A DNA stretch of 64,000 nt from Nodosilinea nodulosa PCC 7104 (GTDB taxonomy: Bacteria; Cyanobacteriota; Cyanobacteriia; Phormidesmidales; Phormidesmidaceae): NCBI RefSeq assembly GCF_000309385.1, contig NZ_JH976537.1:5379018-5443017 (forward strand), in the 5' to 3' direction. Under the pieces are notes generated by a model. That model was not told where the DNA came from. It saw only the letters and a program-made list of their open reading frames with translations, and made no database searches. The translations under genes were made by a program, and so were the position numbers. Shown here one piece after another: positions 1 through 9,411 of this stretch; position 1 is the first letter of the stretch; each line of letters starts with the position of its first letter.

Positions 1-2091
1 AGATGGGGAGGTGAGGGGGTGGGGAGATGGGGAGGGTGGGGGAGATGGGGGGGCGTTGAGGGCAAGGTCGTTGAGGAGGTGGGTGTCGCTCAGGAGGGTG
101 AGGATGCGATCGCCGATCGGCTGCAAACGGCTGGGGTCTAGGCTTTGGGCTTCGTAGTATTCATCTACCAGGCCTTCGAGCTTTTCGAGGGGGCCGTAGA
201 GTTCGGCGCGGGTGAGGGGGGGCGTCAGGTGGTCGAGGATTACCGCCTGGGCGCGGCGCTTGGCCTGGGAGCCTTCGCCGGGGTCGTTGACGATGAAGGG
301 GTACAGGTGCGGCATGGGGCCAAGCATGGCTTCGGGGTAGCAGTCCTGGGATAGGCCCACGCCTTTGCCGGGCAGCCATTCCAGGTTGCCGTGCTTGCCC
401 AGGTGCACGATCGCCTGCGCGCCAAAGCCGTGGCGCAGCCAGGTATAGAAGGCGAAGTAGTGGTGGGTGGGTTCTAAATCTGGAGAATGGTAGTTGAGCG
501 AAGGGTCGAGATCGTAGCCCCGGCTGGGCTGAATGCCGATGAAGACGTTGCCGAGTTGGATACCGGGAATGGGGAAGCTGGCGGGCGAGGGATTTTGGAT
601 TTTGGATTTTGGATTTTGGACTGTCTCCTCATCTCCCCATCTCCTCACCTCCTCATCTCCCCAGCGATTGATGATGCCCTCACGGACGGCCTTGGGCAAG
701 GTTTCAAAATGTCGGAGGTAGTCGGTTATGGGCAGCGATTGCTGGACCTGGCGAAAATCTTGGCCCTCGGGGTCGTTGGTCACCCCAGCGGTGAGTTGGC
801 GGATGAGGTCGTCGCCATCGGTGGGGATGTCGGCCACGGTGTAGCCTGCGGCTTTGAGGGCATGGAGGACTTCGATCGCGCTCTGGGGGGTATCCAGCCC
901 GACGCCGTTGGCGAGGCGGCCATCGCGGTTGGGGTAGTTGGCCAGCACCAGGGCTATGCGGCGATCGCAGATCGGGGTGCGGCGCAGGCTGGCCCACTGG
1001 GCGGCCAGGTCGGCCACAAACTCAATGCGATCGGCCACGGGTTCGTAGCTGACCACGTCGGTTTCCAGGGTTTCACTGCGCTGGCTGGTCGCCTTGAACG
1101 ACACGGCGCGGGTGATGATGCGGCCATCGACCTCCGGCAGGGCCACGTTCATGGCGATGTCGCGGGGCGAAAGGCCGAGGCTCTGGCTGGCCCAGGCCAC
1201 TCGGGTGCCGCCGCTGAGAATGACCTGAAGCACGGGCACATCCAGGCGCTCCCAGAGGGCCAGGTTGGGGGTGGCCCCGTCCAGCTTGGCCACCGAAAAG
1301 CTGGTGGTATTCAGCAGCAGATCTATGCCGTCACCAGCCTTCGGCTGAAGTAGGTCTACCAATTCGGCCTGGACGTCAGGGTCTTGCAGCGACGAGACAA
1401 ATACCGGCAGCGGCACTAGCCCGCGCTGAATCAGGGCCGCGCAGAGGGCGTCGATGGGAGCGGTGTTGCCCGCCAGGTAGTGGGCACGGTAGAACAGCAG
1501 GCCAACATGGGGGGATGAGGGGATGGGGGGATGGGGGGATGGGGGAGTGAAAGGGTAGATTCCGAGGTTGGGAATGGGATGGGGGGATGGGGGGTGGAAG
1601 GTGGTGTGGAGGAGGCGATCGCAAACCCACATCAGGCCATTCGCCATATTCTCTACGCCGCCTTCGCTGAGGTAGCGCCACAGCTGATTGGCCACCGTCA
1701 GCGGCACCGTGGAGTGACTGATCAGGTCGGGGGCGGGGCGATCGTCGCCGGGCAGCACCATCAGGGCAGCTCCGGTTTCGGCTGCTACGTCCCTCACCAC
1801 CTCCAGGCCGTAGGGCCAGTAGGCGCGGCCCCCCAGCAGGCGCACCACGATGATCTGGGCGTGGCGCAGCACGTCGTCGGCGTAGGTATCGATGGCCAGC
1901 TGTTGCTGAAGCTGTAGTAAGCTGGCCACCCGCAGGGCCGGGAATGCAGCCGGGAACCTAGCCCGGCTGAGGCTTTGAATATCGGTGTCGGCGGCGGTCA
2001 AAAACACCAGCGGGGCGGGCGTTTGCTCGACAAAAATAACGCCCTCGGTCTCTGGGGTCCAGCCGCCGGGGGTGGCCGCTAAGCGATGCAT
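1..2091 (-). CDS. cobN: Cobaltochelatase subunit CobN, 5' part (runs off left edge)
   Basis: Large subunit of the ATP-dependent chelatase that inserts cobalt into the corrin ring (CobN, related to magnesium chelatase ChlH). The ATG at 2091 opens a frame of 697 codons with no stop down to base 1, so the C-terminal part lies outside the window. Family-type stretches seen in translation include VREGIINRW, GNVFIGIQPSRGYD, HLGKHGNLEWLPGK and VNDPGEGSQAKRRAQAV; the last two are highly conserved in CobN/ChlH. Three low-complexity stretches (about 1-57, 585-665 and 1505-1600) expand the protein in frame; outside them the family match is continuous. No cobalamin riboswitch B12 box was seen upstream. 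The + strand reading frames across this gene are shadows. Confidence 0.93.
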   Translation of the reverse strand, partial: MHRLAATPGGWTPETEGVIFVEQTPAPLVFLTAADTDIQSLSRARFPAAFPALRVASLLQLQQQLAIDTYADDVLRHAQIIVVRLLGGRAYWPYGLEVVRDVAAETGAALMVLPGDDRPAPDLISHSTVPLTVANQLWRYLSEGGVENMANGLMWVCDRLLHTTFHPPSPHPIPNLGIYPFTPPSPHPPIPSSPHVGLLFYRAHYLAGNTAPIDALCAALIQRGLVPLPVFVSSLQDPDVQAELVDLLQPKAGDGIDLLLNTTSFSVAKLDGATPNLALWERLDVPVLQVILSGGTRVAWASQSLGLSPRDIAMNVALPEVDGRIITRAVSFKATSQRSETLETDVVSYEPVADRIEFVADLAAQWASLRRTPICDRRIALVLANYPNRDGRLANGVGLDTPQSAIEVLHALKAAGYTVADIPTDGDDLIRQLTAGVTNDPEGQDFRQVQQSLPITDYLRHFETLPKAVREGIINRWGDEEVRRWGDEETVQNPKSKIQNPSPASFPIPGIQLGNVFIGIQPSRGYDLDPSLNYHSPDLEPTHHYFAFYTWLRHGFGAQAIVHLGKHGNLEWLPGKGVGLSQDCYPEAMLGPMPHLYPFIVNDPGEGSQAKRRAQAVILDHLTPPLTRAELYGPLEKLEGLVDEYYEAQSLDPSRLQPIGDRILTLLSDTHLLNDLALNAPPSPPPSPSPHPLTSPS
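585..665. repeat. Low-complexity insertion inside cobN
   Basis: Four tandem copies of GGATTTT-type units are followed by CTCCTCATCTCCCCAT-type pyrimidine repeats. They resemble simple repeats found between genes elsewhere in the window, but here lie inside the cobN frame and are translated as an acidic, then Asn/Lys/Pro-rich loop just before the conserved PGIQLGNVFIG segment. Confidence 0.7.
1505..1600. repeat. GGGGGATG repeat tract inside cobN
   Basis: Iterated GGGGGATG units on the plus strand code on the minus strand for a Pro/Ser/His-rich insert between the conserved segments CDRLLHTTFHPP and VGLLFYRAHYLAGN of CobN. The G-runs could form a G-quadruplex on the non-template side. Length is a multiple of three, so the frame stays open. 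Confidence 0.7.
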
Positions 2092-2267
2092 GGGCGTTCT
2101 CTAGAACAACAAATGGGGCAACGACAAATCTGAAGGAACTCTAGCGTAAGTCGGGGTAGCGCCAAAACCAGGGCTACGATGAGGGCTGCTAAATCCTTAA
2201 GGCTTTCTTCCGCCGAACCCCCCTTTCAGCCCACCGCACGGGGCGCATTCAGCCTCAAAATGTAAGG

Positions 2268-4505
2268 ATGCCTAAATTTATTGACCGTGGCACCGAACAG
2301 GCTATGCCCAGGGCTGCCCTGGTTTTGCTGGGGCAGTTTTTGCGTCAGTATAGCCAGCAGCAGCAGCTAACTCTGCTCACCGAGGAAGATCTGCCCGCCG
2401 TCGCCGCTGACGACGGCAGTTTTTGGTGTCTGCGGGGGCCAGAGCTGGCGGTGGTTGTGACGGCCCGGCCCGATCGCAGCGATCGCGTCCTGGTCGGGTT
2501 ACTGGCCGAGGCCAGCGCCGTGGCGGCGTGGCTAGCCCAGCACGGCATTCAGCCCGAGCCCCAGACCGCCACCAGTCTGGAGGCCCTGGGCCAGTTTATG
2601 CTCGCCTGGGTGCAGGCCTGCGCCCAAACCAACCTCAGCGGCTCCGAAACGCCGTCCCAGACCGCCATCACCTGGCAGCAGGAGCGCCGTCTGCTGCTCA
2701 ACCAGGTGATCACCAAAATTCAGGGCAGTCTGGAGCTAGCCGAAATTCTCGAAACGACCGTTGCCGAGGTGCGCCGCTTTTTGCAGGCCGATCGCCTGCT
2801 GATCTACCAGTTTGACCAGGCGCCGGCGGACACCACCCGGCCAATGGCGACGGTTCTCGACCAGGCCAACTCTGCGGCCCAGGCCGATTCGGAGGCAGAC
2901 CAGCCCCCCGACATCGTTGGCTACATTACCTACGAATCGCGATCGCTCGACAGTCTGCCCTCGGTGCTCCACTACACCGAGCATCTCTGCTTTCAAAATC
3001 ATCCCGACTACCCCGATCGCGCGGTGCACTATCGCCAGGGGCAGCCGATCGTCATTGACGATGTTGCCCACACCTACCGCCACATTCCCTGCATGCTGGC
3101 CTTCTTGCAGCAGGTGCAGGTCAAGTCAAAGGTTGTGGCTCCCATTTTGGTGGGGCAACGCCTCTGGGGCCTGCTGATCGTGCATCAGTGCGACGACTTG
3201 CGCCAGTGGCAGCCCTGGGAAACCGAATTTTTGCAGCACATTGCCGAACACCTGGCGATCGCCATCAACCAGGCCCAGCTCTACCACCGGCTCCAGCAGC
3301 AGACCCAAAACCTCGAGGTTTGCGTGGTTGAGCGCACCCAGGATCTGCGCGATGCCCTGGTGGCTGCCGAGGCCGCCAACCGCGCCAAAAGCGAATTTTT
3401 GGCCACCATGAGCCACGAGCTGCGCACTCCCCTGACCTACATCATTGGCATGTCGGCCACGCTGCAACGCTGGTCGCTGGGAGAACTCACCCCCCGCCAG
3501 CGCGACTATCTCTCCACTATTCAGACCAGCGGCGAGCATCTGCTGCGCGTCATCAACGATATTTTGGACGTGTCTAAAATCGAGAACGGTCGCACCGTCT
3601 TAGACCTGCGGCAGTTCTCCCTCACCTCCCTGTGCCGCCAGAGCGTCGACGCCTTTCGCAGTGAAGCCGCCCAAAACACCATTGATATTGGCCTCGACCT
3701 GAAGCTGAGCAACAACCAGGATACCTTCGTGGCCGACCCCCGCCGGGTGAGGCAAATTTTGGCCAATCTGCTCAGCAACGCCGTGAAGTTTACCCCGGCC
3801 AGCGGCAAAGTCGTTTTGCGGGTGCGGCGGGAGCAAAACGACGCGGTTTTTCAGATTGAAGACACCGGCATTGGCATTTCTCTGACCGCCCAGCCGCTGC
3901 TGTTTGAGAAATTTCAGCAGCTGGAAAGCGTGCGCCAGCGCGAGCACCAGGGCACCGGGCTGGGGCTGGCCCTGACCAAGCAGCTCGTCGAACTCCACGG
4001 CGGCTCCATCAAAGTTAGCTCTGAGGTGGGGGTGGGGTCTACCTTCACGGTCAGAATTCCCCTCCAGCGATCGGCAGCGGCGGCCGCGGCCGAAGCCCCT
4101 GCCGCCGAGCCCGTGGTCGGGCGCATTGTCCTGGTCGAAGACAATGAGGAAACCGCCAGCCTGATCTGCGACATGCTCACCGCCGCCGCCTACCAGGTGA
4201 TCTGGATTGTAGACGGGTCGCGGGTGCTCGACCAGGTAGAGCTGCTTCAGCCCGCCGCCGTCATCACCAGCCTCAGCCTGGCCAGCGCCAACGGTAGCGA
4301 TATTATCGCCGCCCTGCGCCAAGACTCCGGCGCCCTGGAGCCAAAGATTCTGGCCCTCGTTGACCCAGAGGACCATACCCAGGCCGAGCAAGCCCTCAAG
4401 GCCGGGGCCGACGACTGCGTCGGTAAACCCATCGACCCCCGCCAGCTGCTGTCTATTGTCAACGCGGCAATGACCGCTCAGCCCTCTTTCGGGGTCAATC
4501 ATTAG
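2268..4505 (+). CDS. Hybrid sensor histidine kinase (GAF-HisKA-HATPase-pseudoreceiver)
   Basis: 745-residue soluble kinase with no membrane segment. Residues 1-130 are a uncharacterised cyanobacterial N-terminal region. Residues about 137-345 form a phytochrome-related GAF domain, but I see no clear bilin-binding Cys. HisKA contains the phosphorylatable His in MSHELRTPL near residue 382, and the HATPase has N, G1 (DTGIGIS) and G2 (GTGLGLAL) boxes. The C-terminal receiver fold (about 620-735) keeps the acidic pair (VEDNEE) and the Lys (VGKPI), but where the phospho-accepting Asp should be it reads AVITSLSL, so it is probably a pseudo-receiver. An Ala-rich linker precedes it. It is divergent from cobN with 176 bp between; ligand unknown. 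Confidence 0.9.
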   Translation: MPKFIDRGTEQAMPRAALVLLGQFLRQYSQQQQLTLLTEEDLPAVAADDGSFWCLRGPELAVVVTARPDRSDRVLVGLLAEASAVAAWLAQHGIQPEPQTATSLEALGQFMLAWVQACAQTNLSGSETPSQTAITWQQERRLLLNQVITKIQGSLELAEILETTVAEVRRFLQADRLLIYQFDQAPADTTRPMATVLDQANSAAQADSEADQPPDIVGYITYESRSLDSLPSVLHYTEHLCFQNHPDYPDRAVHYRQGQPIVIDDVAHTYRHIPCMLAFLQQVQVKSKVVAPILVGQRLWGLLIVHQCDDLRQWQPWETEFLQHIAEHLAIAINQAQLYHRLQQQTQNLEVCVVERTQDLRDALVAAEAANRAKSEFLATMSHELRTPLTYIIGMSATLQRWSLGELTPRQRDYLSTIQTSGEHLLRVINDILDVSKIENGRTVLDLRQFSLTSLCRQSVDAFRSEAAQNTIDIGLDLKLSNNQDTFVADPRRVRQILANLLSNAVKFTPASGKVVLRVRREQNDAVFQIEDTGIGISLTAQPLLFEKFQQLESVRQREHQGTGLGLALTKQLVELHGGSIKVSSEVGVGSTFTVRIPLQRSAAAAAAEAPAAEPVVGRIVLVEDNEETASLICDMLTAAAYQVIWIVDGSRVLDQVELLQPAAVITSLSLASANGSDIIAALRQDSGALEPKILALVDPEDHTQAEQALKAGADDCVGKPIDPRQLLSIVNAAMTAQPSFGVNH

Positions 4506-4529
4506 CCGCACTATGTTCTATACCGCGTT

Positions 4530-5372
4530 CTATGCCGCCATCTGGCGTTTTTGAGCAATGTGGAAAGCAGACAGATAGAAGAGCCGTAGATAGCCATCAA
4601 ATTCAGCCTCGATCTTGTCCCTCAATCCCTCAAACAAAGCATCCTTATTTTGACGCTCTAGCTTTAGATAAGGGGAATAGGTATTTAGAAGGGCCAAGTA
4701 TTGATCGGTTGTATAGGTTACCTCGGAGGCAACACTGGCGGATACCACCTGCTTGAATTGACCTGAGTCTTCAACGATTTGGCCCAATCCCTGCAAAATC
4801 TTTTCCTGGGTCTCTCTGTCCTCGTAGCGATCGAGGGATGGAGCATGAATTTGGTAGACTTCGGACAAACGCCGATACACCTCATAGGCAGGCTGAAGCT
4901 CTTTGTTCCACAATAAAATTAGGTGGCCGCGTTCCCGTAAGGCCTTTGCTGCTTTTGGGTAACCCACCTCTGGCGATATCCAGTGAAAGGAACTGGCCGC
5001 TAAAACGGCATCAAACTCGCCAGCCTCTAGCATCCATTCTTCGAAGGATGTGTTCTGAATGTCTACGTTTGAATACGAGCGGCAGTTCTGCCGGGCCAGC
5101 CGACAAAAATCTGGATTAGGTTCCAGGCAAATCATCCGGTACCCTAGCTGGGCAAAGGCTACCGTTGCCGTTGCGGGGCCGCATCCCACCTCAAGAATTT
5201 TGGCGTTGGACGGGAGTTGGGTAAGGTCTACAACGCGCCGAATCAGCTCTTGAGGATAGCGGGGCCTTACCTCATTGTAAGCAGCGGCGGCTGGAGTATA
5301 CCAGTTTTTGCGCTGCTCCAGGTCTCTGATTGAGTAGTTGCCGATCGCCTGCTTCAGGTCGCTGTAATCCAT
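4530..5372 (-). CDS. Class I SAM-dependent methyltransferase
   Basis: 280 residues with a Rossmann-type methyltransferase core. Motif I is ILEVGCGPATATVAF near residues 59-73, the acidic end of strand 2 is CLEPNPDF, and a post-I segment follows with FDAVLAASSFHWI. The fold matches the methyltransferase 11/25 group acting on small molecules, substrate unknown. The gene is visibly AT-richer than its neighbours, has little HIP1, and sits tail-to-tail with the hybrid kinase. It may be a later acquisition along with the adjacent acetyltransferase. Confidence 0.85.
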   Translation of the reverse strand: MDYSDLKQAIGNYSIRDLEQRKNWYTPAAAAYNEVRPRYPQELIRRVVDLTQLPSNAKILEVGCGPATATVAFAQLGYRMICLEPNPDFCRLARQNCRSYSNVDIQNTSFEEWMLEAGEFDAVLAASSFHWISPEVGYPKAAKALRERGHLILLWNKELQPAYEVYRRLSEVYQIHAPSLDRYEDRETQEKILQGLGQIVEDSGQFKQVVSASVASEVTYTTDQYLALLNTYSPYLKLERQNKDALFEGLRDKIEAEFDGYLRLFYLSAFHIAQKRQMAA

Positions 5373-5474
5373 TTGTTTAAGCCGCTAGATTTAAGTTTCT
5401 AGACTCGATCAGAAAACCGCAATATTCTGCTTCAGCCAACAACTCAAACAGCCCACCATTATCAAACCGAGCAA
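5373..5474 (-). other. Short coding-like open stretch between GNAT and methyltransferase
   Basis: A frame overlapping the end of the acetyltransferase reads about 43 codons without stop (FAQERLVIARFDNGG...) to a TAA at about 5382. It has no clear start and may be the tail of a displaced gene. No function is assigned. Confidence 0.2.
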
Positions 5475-6074
5475 TCACCAGTCGCTCTTGAGCAAACCCC
5501 AAATCAATGTGTCAAATATACCGTTTCGAGTCCTTGTGTGTTGCCTTAAGCATCCCTCCAAAGAAAATTTATTCTTCTCCAGAATTCTTGCTGACGCTGC
5601 ATTGAAATCAAGGGTGTGAGCAGTGAGCCGAGATACTTCAAGGCTATCAAACGCATGCTGAATAAATACATTCAGAGCAGAACTGATTAATCCCTGACCG
5701 CGATAGTTGCTGGCTAGCCAGTACCCAACTTCTGCTCTATGGGCTTCGCCTATCCTGAGCGTATCGATGCCAACTGAGCCAATCAAATAGCCTTCAGGAT
5801 TACGGAGCACAAAAGATATTTCCTTCCCCTGCTCACTTAAAATCTTAAGGCGATGCTGTATCCACCAATCTGCTTCAGATTCTGTGTAGGGATAAGGAAG
5901 AAAAGGAATTGCGTCAGAGATGCTCCTATCGTTGAGATGCTCTAAATAAGCGTCCTTGTCACTGGGATAGACGCTGGTCAAGTAAAAACCGTCACGAACG
6001 CTAAGCTCCATAGCAAAGGAATTGCGCTGCACGATGAAATCATTGTAGGCCACTCGGCACGGAGCTGAAATCAC
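5475..6074 (-). CDS. GNAT acetyltransferase, RimJ/RimL type
   Basis: Up to 199 residues; an ATG at 6011 (MELSVRDG) gives 178 residues and is the likelier start because the family begins there. The acetyl-CoA site is represented by EVGYWLASNYRGQGLISSAL, followed by AHTLDFNAASARILEKNKF, the usual C-terminal signature of RimJ/RimL-like N-acetyltransferases that modify protein N-termini or small amines. Moderate GC content, like the neighbouring methyltransferase. Substrate unknown. Confidence 0.85.
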   Translation of the reverse strand: MISAPCRVAYNDFIVQRNSFAMELSVRDGFYLTSVYPSDKDAYLEHLNDRSISDAIPFLPYPYTESEADWWIQHRLKILSEQGKEISFVLRNPEGYLIGSVGIDTLRIGEAHRAEVGYWLASNYRGQGLISSALNVFIQHAFDSLEVSRLTAHTLDFNAASARILEKNKFSLEGCLRQHTRTRNGIFDTLIWGLLKSDW

Positions 6075-6131
6075 TCTTCTGCCGACAGTTCAATCAGCCC
6101 GAATTCTGTTTTTAGGCCGCTTGGCTTGGCT

Positions 6132-6923
6132 CTAGGTTTCTGAGTTAGGGGCGGGACCACCAAAAGCCGGGGTCAGGTAGGCCACCAGCGCCCCAATCAA
6201 AAACCCGGCCACGTTGCGGGTGAGGGGCAGCCAGTCGCTGGTGCGCGTCACCACCGGGCCGAGGCCAAAGGCAAAGAACAAAATTCCCCACAGGGGCGAA
6301 AAGATCAGCACCCACTGCCAGGCCAGAATCTGGCCCGGTTTGCGGGGATGGGCGGCAAATCCGCAGATGATGCCCCCCACCACGGAGGTAATCAGGGTCA
6401 GCACCCACTGCTCCTGGGGCAGGCCGGGCACCACGTTGCAGCCCCCCTGGCGCAGGCAGCCCTCAATCGACTCCAGGGCGCTGAGAATGGAGTTGTCTTC
6501 GCCGTTTTCGCGCACAAAGAACTGGTTGCCGTAGCGGGTCTGGAGTTCAATCCAGAAGGTGCGGGGCAACAGATCGTAGACGGCATCGCCAACGCTAAAG
6601 TTGAGCAGGTTGCCGCCTCGGGGGTCGGCCACCAGCATAATGCTGCGATCGTCGAGGCCCCAAAAATCTTTGACCGCGCGGCCTGGGGTTTGGTCGTACT
6701 GGGTCAGCACCCGCAGCTTCCAGCCGGTCTCGGTTTCAAAGTCGTTGAGCTGAGTTTCCAGGTCTTCTTCCTGGCGGGAGGTGAGGGACTTGGCCAGGTC
6801 AATAATAGACGTCTGGGTGTCGGGCAGGAGTTCGGGGTTGTCGTAGGCAAGGGCCGGGGCCATGGGCAGCCAGGCACAGAGGCTGACGACACAAATGATT
6901 AGAACGTTTAGCGCGTGTCTCAT
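6132..6923 (-). CDS. TPM-domain (TLP18.3/Psb32/MOLO-1 type) membrane protein
   Basis: 263 residues from the ATG at 6923 (an in-frame upstream start at 7019 adds an unlikely leader). A signal peptide (residues 1-25, ending near PALAYD) is followed by NPELLPDTQTSIIDLAKSLT, the classic beginning of TPM domains, then a globular domain with WGLDDRSIMLVADPRGGN. Two or three hydrophobic helices near the C-terminus (VLTLITSVVGGIICGF, WVLIFSPLWGILFF, FLIGALVAYL) anchor it. Plant and cyanobacterial relatives act at the thylakoid lumen in photosystem II maintenance; the role here is inferred. Confidence 0.8.
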   Translation of the reverse strand: MRHALNVLIICVVSLCAWLPMAPALAYDNPELLPDTQTSIIDLAKSLTSRQEEDLETQLNDFETETGWKLRVLTQYDQTPGRAVKDFWGLDDRSIMLVADPRGGNLLNFSVGDAVYDLLPRTFWIELQTRYGNQFFVRENGEDNSILSALESIEGCLRQGGCNVVPGLPQEQWVLTLITSVVGGIICGFAAHPRKPGQILAWQWVLIFSPLWGILFFAFGLGPVVTRTSDWLPLTRNVAGFLIGALVAYLTPAFGGPAPNSET

Positions 6924-7056
6924 ACTGACTTGTCGTAAAAACATGAAACTGACCACAACATTGACCAAAATGACTGAGGCAACCCACCGACAGCCCAAGT
7001 AAGGCCAATGGTGGAACATTTTCCTTAATTTAGTCTATACCTTTGTTAACAGTTGT

Positions 7057-8601
7057 TTACATAGCGCTAATATTTCTCTGACCCTGGGCGCGGGTGGGCT
7101 GGTAGATCGGCAGGTGCAGGCTAAAGTGGGCTTCCCCGGGAGGGCTGGGGGCCAGCACCAGGTCGCCGCCGTGGGCGCGGGCAATTTCGCGGGCCAGGCT
7201 CAGGCCCAGACCCAGGCCTTCGGTGGGGTGGGTGCGGGCGGTTTCGCCGCGATAAAAGCGATCGAACAGGTGGCTGGCCGCCGTGGCGGTGAGGGGGACG
7301 GTGGCGTTGGCCAGGGTGAGGTGTACCTGCTGGGGCTGCCGATGGGCCTGGACTCGCACCCAGCCCTGGGGCAGGTTGTACTTGGCGGCGTTGGTGATCA
7401 GGTTTTGCACCACCTGAACAAGCAGATCGCGATCGCCCGCCACCACCAGCCCCGGCTCAATCTCCGCCCTGACCGCCAGATCGGGGGCCAGCAGCGACAG
7501 GTCCTCCAACTGATCCTGCACCAGGGCGCTGAAATCGACGGGCTGGCGCAGAATGCTCATCTGACCGGCATCGGCCAGCGACAGCAGCAGCAGCTTGCGC
7601 ACAATACTGCCCAGGTGGTGCACCTGGGCCAGCAGCTGGCCCAGGGTCTGCTGGGCAGGCGACCCCGGCTCGACCTGCTGGATCGCCTGCTCCAGCTCGC
7701 CCTGGAGAATGGTGAGGGGGGTTTTCAGCTCGTGGGCGGCGTCGCCGCTAAAGCGAGAGGCCTGGTGAAAGCTGCGCTCTAGCCGCTCAAGCATGGCGTT
7801 AAAGGCCAGGATCAGCGGCGCAAACTCGGGGTCGGGGTTGGCGGGCAGGCGCTGTGCGAGGCCCTGGGCGGTGACGCGATCGATACTCTGGCTGAGCTGG
7901 CGCACGGGTTGCAGGGCCTGCCCGGCCAGCGTCCAGGCCCCGCCGCCAATGGCCAGCAGCAGCCCTGGAATGGTCAGCAGATAGATGCGCCGCAGGGTGG
8001 CCATCTCCTGTCTGACGGCGGCGAGGTTGACCGCGATCGCCACCTGACCCATGGGCGTGGCCCGCACCGACAATCGCCAGGGGCCGTCGGCGGTTCGTAC
8101 CGTCATCAGGCGGTGTGGCCCCCGCCAAAGTCGCCCCTGGGATCGCCCCTGAAATTGGCCCTGGGACTGGTCCTGAGATTGGCCCTGGGACAGATCCTGG
8201 GACAGATCGGGCGGCGCCAGGGGGGCGATCGAGCCGGGCCAGTGGGGCGACTGGTAGACCACAGTCCCCGTCCGGTTGACCAGTAAAAGCCCCACTTCGG
8301 CATCGGTGGCCAGGCCCAGGTCCTGGGCCAGAATCGCCTCGGGATTGGGGGGCAGAGCCGCCTCGGGGTCTGGGGACAGAGCCCCGCGATTGCCGCCGGG
8401 GCCGTCGGGGCGAGCCAGCGGCCCGGTGCGCCCCAGGCGGGCATCGAGGCGATCGAGTTTGGCCTGGTAGATCAGCCAGCTTGAGAGCAGGGCAAAGCCC
8501 AGCAGCGCGCCCCCGGCCAGGGCCGCAGACCACAGCGCCAGCCGCAGCCGCAGGGAGAGGTGGTAGCGATGGTGCGAACTGTGGCCAGGGGGTTGGCTCA
8601 T
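7057..8601 (-). CDS. Membrane sensor histidine kinase of OmpR-type two-component pair
   Basis: 514 residues starting at the ATG at 8601, which overlaps the stop of the response regulator gene by four bases (ATGA), proof of translational coupling. An N-terminal helix (LALWSAALAGGALLGFALL), an extracytoplasmic sensor region, a second helix (IYLLTIPGLLLAIGGGAW) and a HAMP precede HisKA (DAAHELKTPLTI) and the HATPase with LITNAAKYN and GLGLGLSLA. The sensor region contains a tandem Gln/Ser-rich run (SQGQSQDQSQGQFQ) coded by a short DNA repeat, which is unusual and probably length-variable. Architecture and gene order fit cyanobacterial RppB/NrsS-like kinases. Confidence 0.9.
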   Translation of the reverse strand: MSQPPGHSSHHRYHLSLRLRLALWSAALAGGALLGFALLSSWLIYQAKLDRLDARLGRTGPLARPDGPGGNRGALSPDPEAALPPNPEAILAQDLGLATDAEVGLLLVNRTGTVVYQSPHWPGSIAPLAPPDLSQDLSQGQSQDQSQGQFQGRSQGRLWRGPHRLMTVRTADGPWRLSVRATPMGQVAIAVNLAAVRQEMATLRRIYLLTIPGLLLAIGGGAWTLAGQALQPVRQLSQSIDRVTAQGLAQRLPANPDPEFAPLILAFNAMLERLERSFHQASRFSGDAAHELKTPLTILQGELEQAIQQVEPGSPAQQTLGQLLAQVHHLGSIVRKLLLLSLADAGQMSILRQPVDFSALVQDQLEDLSLLAPDLAVRAEIEPGLVVAGDRDLLVQVVQNLITNAAKYNLPQGWVRVQAHRQPQQVHLTLANATVPLTATAASHLFDRFYRGETARTHPTEGLGLGLSLAREIARAHGGDLVLAPSPPGEAHFSLHLPIYQPTRAQGQRNISAM

Positions 8602-9281
8602 CCGCTGCCCTCCGCCGCGCGAAAGCGGTAGCCGACTCCCCGCACGCTCTCGATCCAATGGGCGGCCTCCAGGGGGTCGAGCTTTTTGCGCAGCCGCTGA
8701 ATGGCCACATCGACCACGTTGGTGCTGGGGTTAAAGTCGTAGCCCCAGACATGCTCCAAAATTTGGGTGCGGGTGAACACGCGGCCCGGCGATCGCATCA
8801 GGTACTCCAGCAGGTTAAACTCCCTGGCGGTCAGCTCCACTCGCTGGTCGCCGCAGGTGACATCGCGGCTGATGCGATCGAGGCGCAGGGGGCCTGCCGC
8901 CAGCATGTTCTGGCGATCGCCGCTGGTGCGCCGCACCACCGCGTGAATACGGGCCACCAGTTCCTCTACATAAAAGGGCTTGGCGATATAGTCGTCGGCC
9001 CCCAGGTTGAGCCCGGCCAGGCGATCGTCTAGCTCGTTGCGGGCGGTAATTAAAATGATCGGCACAGCCTGCCCTGCCCCCCGCAGCGCCTTGAGAATAG
9101 CCAGCCCGTCCATGCCCGGCACCATAATATCGAGCAGCACCACATCGTAGGTGCGATCGGTGGCCAGGGCATAGCCCTCGGTGCCGTGGTTGCAGGTCTC
9201 GACCACAAACCCCTGCTCCTGAAGACCCTGGGCCACAAAGCTGGCAATTCTAGCTTCGTCTTCTATTAATAAAACGTTCAT
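8598..9281 (-). CDS. OmpR/PhoB-family response regulator
   Basis: 227 residues. Receiver 1-120 with the acidic pair at residues 7-9, phospho-acceptor Asp51 (VVLLDIMVPG), conserved Thr (ILITA) and Lys (YIAKPF). The winged helix DNA-binding domain spans about 130-222, with LTAREFNLLEYLM and the recognition helix region STNVVDVAIQRLRKKL. First gene of a two-gene operon with the kinase that overlaps its stop. It is divergent from the repeat-rich secreted protein at 9412 across 130 bp, which makes that gene a natural candidate target. Confidence 0.93.
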   Translation of the reverse strand: MNVLLIEDEARIASFVAQGLQEQGFVVETCNHGTEGYALATDRTYDVVLLDIMVPGMDGLAILKALRGAGQAVPIILITARNELDDRLAGLNLGADDYIAKPFYVEELVARIHAVVRRTSGDRQNMLAAGPLRLDRISRDVTCGDQRVELTAREFNLLEYLMRSPGRVFTRTQILEHVWGYDFNPSTNVVDVAIQRLRKKLDPLEAAHWIESVRGVGYRFRAAEGSG

Positions 9282-9411
9282 AGGCGCTCACAGCCTAGCA
9301 CCGCCAGCGGGCCGCAAAAATGACAAAGCTGTAATTTAGCGGTCATGGTTTTGCCATAGTGCCCAGGCTTAATAGGGATCGTCAACCCAACAATACCGGA
9401 GCAAATCACCG

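Noticed and set aside
487..1353. Long plus-strand open frame over cobN
   Set aside because: It is the shadow of the cobN frame in GC-rich DNA; the minus frame matches CobN throughout.
2092..2267. Cobalamin riboswitch before cobN
   Set aside because: No B12 box or matching fold was seen in the leader.
2900..3300. Bilin-binding phytochrome or cyanobacteriochrome in the first kinase
   Set aside because: The GAF domain is phytochrome-like, but the canonical Cys-His chromophore site is not evident.
3600..4511. 303-codon minus frame over the hybrid kinase
   Set aside because: The plus frame has full kinase and receiver motifs; the minus frame has no family pattern.
7114..7782. 222-codon plus frame over the sensor kinase
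   Set aside because: Antisense shadow of HisKA/HATPase coding sequence.
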